Shown here in pieces: positions 60,217 to 64,000 of a stretch of 64,000 nt of DNA (positions are counted from its first letter, which is position 1; each line of letters opens with the position of its first letter). Source of the stretch: Treponema sp. (GTDB lineage Bacteria; Spirochaetota; Spirochaetia; Treponematales; Treponemataceae); contig JAILEY010000037.1 in the NCBI GenBank assembly GCA_024687165.1, forward strand, positions 1 to 64,000, written 5' to 3'. The notes under the pieces are model-generated. The model was not told where the DNA came from. It made no database searches and saw nothing but the letters and a program-made list of their open reading frames with translations. Position numbers and translations under genes: made by a program.

Positions 60217-62016
60217 ATGAGTAATGAAACAATTCCTTTAAGAAAAGACGTCCCTGCTGAATATAAATGGGACCTGACACAACTGTATAAAAATGAATCT
60301 GACTGGGAAGCAGACCTTGTACGTATCCCATCTCTTACTGAAAAATTCGTATCGTTCAAAGGGCGCCTTGCTGAATCAAGTGATACACTTCTTGCTGCAT
60401 TAAAGGCTGATGATGAACTTGGGCTTCTTGTTGAAAAAGTTTATCATTATGCAAGCTTGATGAATGAAGCAGACCAGAGTGAAAGTGCAAATCAGGAGCG
60501 ATACAACAAAGTGATGATGGCATACACTCAGATGGCTTCACAGTGTAGTTTTTTTACACCGGAACTTCTTTCAATTGATGACGCAAAAATCAACCAGTGG
60601 TGTGAGCTTGCAGAATTTGCAGATTATAAAATAAGCATCAAAAAAGCCCTTCATGCAAAACCTCATGTCCTCAGTGAAAAAGAAGAAAGACTGATGGCAT
60701 TGCAGAGTGAAAGCGGACAGACTGCATCAAATGTTTTCAGCCTGTTGAATGATGTTGATATGGATTACGGAACTGTTAAGGTTGATGGAAAAGAACTTCC
60801 GTTAACACACAGCACCTGGAGCGACTTTGAAGAAAATCAGGATCGCGCAGTAAGACAGGAAGCTTACACAAAGTTCTATGATGTTTTTGAAAAGCACGCA
60901 AATACTCTTGCATCTTTGTATGCGGGTTCTGTAAATAATGATATTTTTGTTGCCCGTGCACGCGGATATAAATCTTCCCTGGACAGCGCACTTTATGGAG
61001 ATAAAGTTCCGGAAAGTGTTTATAAAAATTTAATAGATACAGTTCACAAGAATCTTGGTGATCTTCACAGATATTACACTCTCAGAAAAAAAGTTCTTGG
61101 TGTTGATGAGTTGAGACACTGGGATGTTTATGTTCCTCTTGTAAAATCTGTAAAGTCAAAAATCAGCTATGAGGAATCTGTTGAAATCTGCCGTAATGCA
61201 ATGGCTGTTCTTGGAAAAGAATATACTGATACTTTGTGCGGTGGACTTATGGGCGGCTGGTGTGATCGTTTTGAAAATAAAGGAAAACATTCCGGAGCAT
61301 TTTCAAGCGGTTGTTATGAAGGCTATCCGTACATTCTTTTGAATTATAAGGATTCTTCTCTTCGTGATGTTTATACAATGGCTCATGAAGGTGGACACAG
61401 CATGCACTCATGGTACAGTGTTCACAACAATCCTTTTAGCTGTTACGACTATACAATTTTTGAAGCAGAAGTTGCATCTACATTTAATGAAGAGCTTGTG
61501 TTCAAGTATCTTCTTAAAAACGCAAAAGATGATGAGATGAAAAAATATCTTATTGCAATGCGTGTCAATGATATTCTTGCAACTCTTCACCGCCAGACAA
61601 TGTTTGCAGAATTTGAGTTTAAGTGTCATGAATCTGTTGAACAGGGTATCCCGTTGAGTACAGACAGTATCCGCAAGATTTACCGCGACCTTCTTGAACT
61701 TTATTTTGGCCCTGAAATGAAGTTTGAAAAATCAAGTGATATGGAAGGATTGAGAATTCCGCATTTCTATAATGCATTCTATGTTTATAAATATGCTACA
61801 GGAATTTCAGCTTCTCTTGCACTTGCAAAACGCGTTACTGAAGGCGGCGAAAAAGAAAGGGAAGATTATTTCAAGTTCCTTAAAAGCGGCGGAAGCAGAT
61901 ACCCGATTGAGTCTCTTCGTGTTGCAGGCGTTGATATGGAAAGCTCTGCTCCTGTTCAGGCTGCACTCGACACCTTCAAAGAACTTGTGGATCAGCTTGA
62001 AAAACTGCTTGCTTAG
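60217..62016 (+). CDS. pepF: Oligoendopeptidase F (M3 family)
   Basis: A 599-residue cytoplasmic metallopeptidase. The zinc motif HEGGHSMHS (His390, Glu391, His394) lies in YTMAHEGGHSMHSWYSV, with the third ligand Glu in FEAEVASTFNEEL. The amino end LRKDVPAEYKWDLTQLYKNESDWE is typical of PepF. It degrades short peptides. Its stop codon overlaps the stop of uvrB on the other strand. Confidence 0.95.
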   Translation: MSNETIPLRKDVPAEYKWDLTQLYKNESDWEADLVRIPSLTEKFVSFKGRLAESSDTLLAALKADDELGLLVEKVYHYASLMNEADQSESANQERYNKVMMAYTQMASQCSFFTPELLSIDDAKINQWCELAEFADYKISIKKALHAKPHVLSEKEERLMALQSESGQTASNVFSLLNDVDMDYGTVKVDGKELPLTHSTWSDFEENQDRAVRQEAYTKFYDVFEKHANTLASLYAGSVNNDIFVARARGYKSSLDSALYGDKVPESVYKNLIDTVHKNLGDLHRYYTLRKKVLGVDELRHWDVYVPLVKSVKSKISYEESVEICRNAMAVLGKEYTDTLCGGLMGGWCDRFENKGKHSGAFSSGCYEGYPYILLNYKDSSLRDVYTMAHEGGHSMHSWYSVHNNPFSCYDYTIFEAEVASTFNEELVFKYLLKNAKDDEMKKYLIAMRVNDILATLHRQTMFAEFEFKCHESVEQGIPLSTDSIRKIYRDLLELYFGPEMKFEKSSDMEGLRIPHFYNAFYVYKYATGISASLALAKRVTEGGEKEREDYFKFLKSGGSRYPIESLRVAGVDMESSAPVQAALDTFKELVDQLEKLLA

Positions 62017-64000
62017 TTTAAGCTGTCCTGCAGTTCTTTAATCTGATCTCTTAAGGCTGCGGCTGTTTCATAATCAAGACGGTCCGCAGCTTCCATCATT
62101 TCTTTCTTAAGCATTTCAATCAGCTTTTTCTTATCTTTTTTGTTGAACATGTTTGCGTTCTTTTTGAAAGCCTCAAGTTCAACTTCTGCATTTTCCTTTG
62201 CATCAATCTGCTGGTGCTCAAGAATATCTTCAATTGCTTTTTTAATTGTCTTTGGAGTGATTCCGTGTTCTTTGTTGTAGGCTTCCTGAATTGAGCGGCG
62301 TCTTTTTGTTTCATCAATGGCTTCTTTCATTGCGTCACTCATTCGGTCTGCATACATCAAAACTTTTCCTTCTGCATTTCTGGCTGCGCGTCCGATGATC
62401 TGAATCAAAGAGGTTGTGCTTCTTAAAAATCCGATTTTGTCTGCATCAAGAATTGCAATTAGTGAAACTTCAGGCAGGTCAATTCCTTCACGCAAAAGAT
62501 TGATTCCAATAAGAACATCAATTTCTCCTGTGCGAAGTGATTTAAGAATTTCAACCCGCTCAAAAGTATCAATTTCTGAATGAATGTATTTTACTTTAAG
62601 ATCAAGCTCTGTCAGATAATCCGTAAGATCTTCTGCCATTTTTTTTGTCAGCGTAAGAATCAGTGATCGTTCTTTTTTTGCAATGCGCTCTTTTACTTCA
62701 TTGTAAATATCCTGCATCTGACCTTCGCTTGGTCTTACTTCAATAATCGGATCAAGCAAACCTGTAGGACGTATGAGCTGTTCAACAACCTGAGTAGACT
62801 GTTTGATTTCCTGTTCACGCGGAGTTGCCGTAACATAAATCACCTGGTTCATCTTTGCAGTAAACTCATCTGCTTTAAGTGGTCTGTTGTCCAGCGCACT
62901 TGGAAGTCTGAAACCAAAGTCTATGAGGTTCTGCTTGCGGCATCTGTCACCTTCATACATCGCACCGATTTGTGGAACTGAAACATGAGCTTCATCTATC
63001 ATGCACAAAAAATCATCGGGAAAGTAGTGGAGTAATGTTGCAGGAGGTTCGCCTCTTTTTCTTCCGCTGATAGGAGCTGAATAATTTTCAATTCCAGGAC
63101 AGTAGCCCATCTCTTTCATCATTTCAATGTCGTAGGTTGTACGTGTTTTTATTCTCTCTGCCTCAAGAAGTTTTCCCTGACGCTGAAGTTCTTCAACACG
63201 GTCTTCCATTTCTTTTTTTATTTTTTCAGTAACTTCAAGAAGCATCTCTTTTGGAACGACGAAATGTTTTGCAGGATAAAGCATCAGTTCATCAAGCTCT
63301 TCAATTGTTTCTCCGGTAAGTGCATTTACTCTGCGGATTCTGCTTACTTCGTCAAAATCAAGTTCGATTTTATAGGACTCATCAGTTTCCATGTACGGCG
63401 GAAAAACTTCGATTGTGTCTCCCTTAATTCTGAAGGAGCCGCGTTCAAGGACAAAATCATTTCTTTCATATTGAACTGAAGAAAGTCTGAGGGCAATTTC
63501 ATGAGTGTCCAGATTTTCTCCTTTTTGAAGATGGATTTTCATTTCCTTGTAAAGCTCAGGCATGCCAAGTCCGTAGATGCAGCTTACGGTTGCAATAATA
63601 ATTACGTCGCGGCGTTCCATGAGTGCGTAAGTTGCGGCAAGTCTAAGCTTGTCTATTTCTTTGTTTACTGTTGCTTCTTTTTCAATGAAGAGGTCTCGTG
63701 CAGGAACATAAGCTTCCGGCTGATAATAGTCGTAGTAGCTTACAAAATATTCTACTGCATTGTTCGGAAAGAAAGTTTTGAATTCTCTGTAGAGCTGTGC
63801 GCTTAAAGTTTTGTTGTGGCTTATAATAAGTGTAGGGCGTTGAACTGCTTCAATTATTTTTGCCATTGTAAAAGTTTTTCCGGAGCCTGTAACGCCTTTT
63901 AAAGTCTGATATTTGTCTCCTCGCTTAAAGCCTTCTACAAGTTTTGAAATTGCCTGAGGCTGATCTCCACTCGGTTCAAAATTTGAAACTACTTTGAATT
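62013..64000 (-). CDS. uvrB: UvrABC excinuclease subunit B (N-terminus cut)
   Basis: At least 662 codons of UvrB; the first dozen or so residues lie beyond the right edge. The visible amino end reads FKVVSNFEPSGDQPQAISKL and includes Walker A GVTGSGKTFT. The β-hairpin region YYDYYQPEAYVPARDLFIEK, helicase motifs (DEAHVSVPQIG, YVTATPREQE) and the terminal UVR domain (MEAADRLDYETAAALRDQI) are present. It loads on damaged DNA with UvrA and recruits UvrC. The frame stays open to the window edge, so an ATG at 63866 is internal. Confidence 0.96.
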   Translation of the reverse strand, partial: FKVVSNFEPSGDQPQAISKLVEGFKRGDKYQTLKGVTGSGKTFTMAKIIEAVQRPTLIISHNKTLSAQLYREFKTFFPNNAVEYFVSYYDYYQPEAYVPARDLFIEKEATVNKEIDKLRLAATYALMERRDVIIIATVSCIYGLGMPELYKEMKIHLQKGENLDTHEIALRLSSVQYERNDFVLERGSFRIKGDTIEVFPPYMETDESYKIELDFDEVSRIRRVNALTGETIEELDELMLYPAKHFVVPKEMLLEVTEKIKKEMEDRVEELQRQGKLLEAERIKTRTTYDIEMMKEMGYCPGIENYSAPISGRKRGEPPATLLHYFPDDFLCMIDEAHVSVPQIGAMYEGDRCRKQNLIDFGFRLPSALDNRPLKADEFTAKMNQVIYVTATPREQEIKQSTQVVEQLIRPTGLLDPIIEVRPSEGQMQDIYNEVKERIAKKERSLILTLTKKMAEDLTDYLTELDLKVKYIHSEIDTFERVEILKSLRTGEIDVLIGINLLREGIDLPEVSLIAILDADKIGFLRSTTSLIQIIGRAARNAEGKVLMYADRMSDAMKEAIDETKRRRSIQEAYNKEHGITPKTIKKAIEDILEHQQIDAKENAEVELEAFKKNANMFNKKDKKKLIEMLKKEMMEAADRLDYETAAALRDQIKELQDSLN

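Overview
The window looks like a low-GC, Treponema-type spirochaete chromosome. This is inferred from the gene families, not from a marker gene: there is a spirochaete-style potABCD operon, many lipoproteins with loose lipoboxes (LSSC, LAGC, FTGC, VTSC, TISC, LASC), two very large Ig-like surface lipoproteins, a membrane GGDEF protein, hybrid histidine kinases and GH43/GH25 enzymes that suit a gut or rumen anaerobe. No rRNA, tRNA, insertion sequence, prophage or CRISPR array was seen.

Layout. 1-2.6 kb: copper homeostasis (copA fragment, csoR), a divergent polyferredoxin gene, and a small membrane protein/XRE pair. 2.6-9.6 kb: flavodoxin, diguanylate cyclase, tcdA, and a leftward three-gene unit (unknown protein, XRE-cupin regulator, Y-family polymerase). 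9.6-13.9 kb: secreted vWA protein, hybrid kinase, small lipoprotein, rpsU. 14.3-18.4 kb: potABCD polyamine importer. 18.4-25.6 kb: aroA-mraY-fabF, then leftward tsaD, a polysaccharide-deacetylase-like gene and ychF. 25.8-29.2 kb: DUF3791 with a decayed DUF3990 partner, purE, purM, an outer-membrane barrel. 29.3-36.9 kb: GH43 xylosidase, a two-component pair, lipoproteins, purN, leuB. 36.9-46.9 kb: hybrid kinase, hpf, then leftward rpoN, dapB, lysC, DUF1015, galE. 47.4-55.1 kb: two giant lipoproteins. 55.5-64 kb: permease, ABC-F ATPase, SH3-like lipoprotein, pepF, uvrB (cut by the window edge).

Two patterns run through the whole window. (1) Many genes have no Shine-Dalgarno sequence and instead carry a -10-like hexamer whose last base lies exactly 6 nt before the ATG (nine genes; five more at 7-10 nt). 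This predicts transcripts that begin at or next to the start codon. (2) Intergenic spaces hold palindromic elements of about 40-160 bp. The fullest copies fold on paper as an outer stem, an internal loop with conserved TTCC(A/G)GTCG-like sequence, and two inner hairpins. Stem sequences differ between copies while pairing is kept, so the fold itself seems to be conserved. A separate short palindromic insertion at the end of purN comes with a second, synonymously recoded copy of the purN C-terminus. These are the best candidates for something undescribed.
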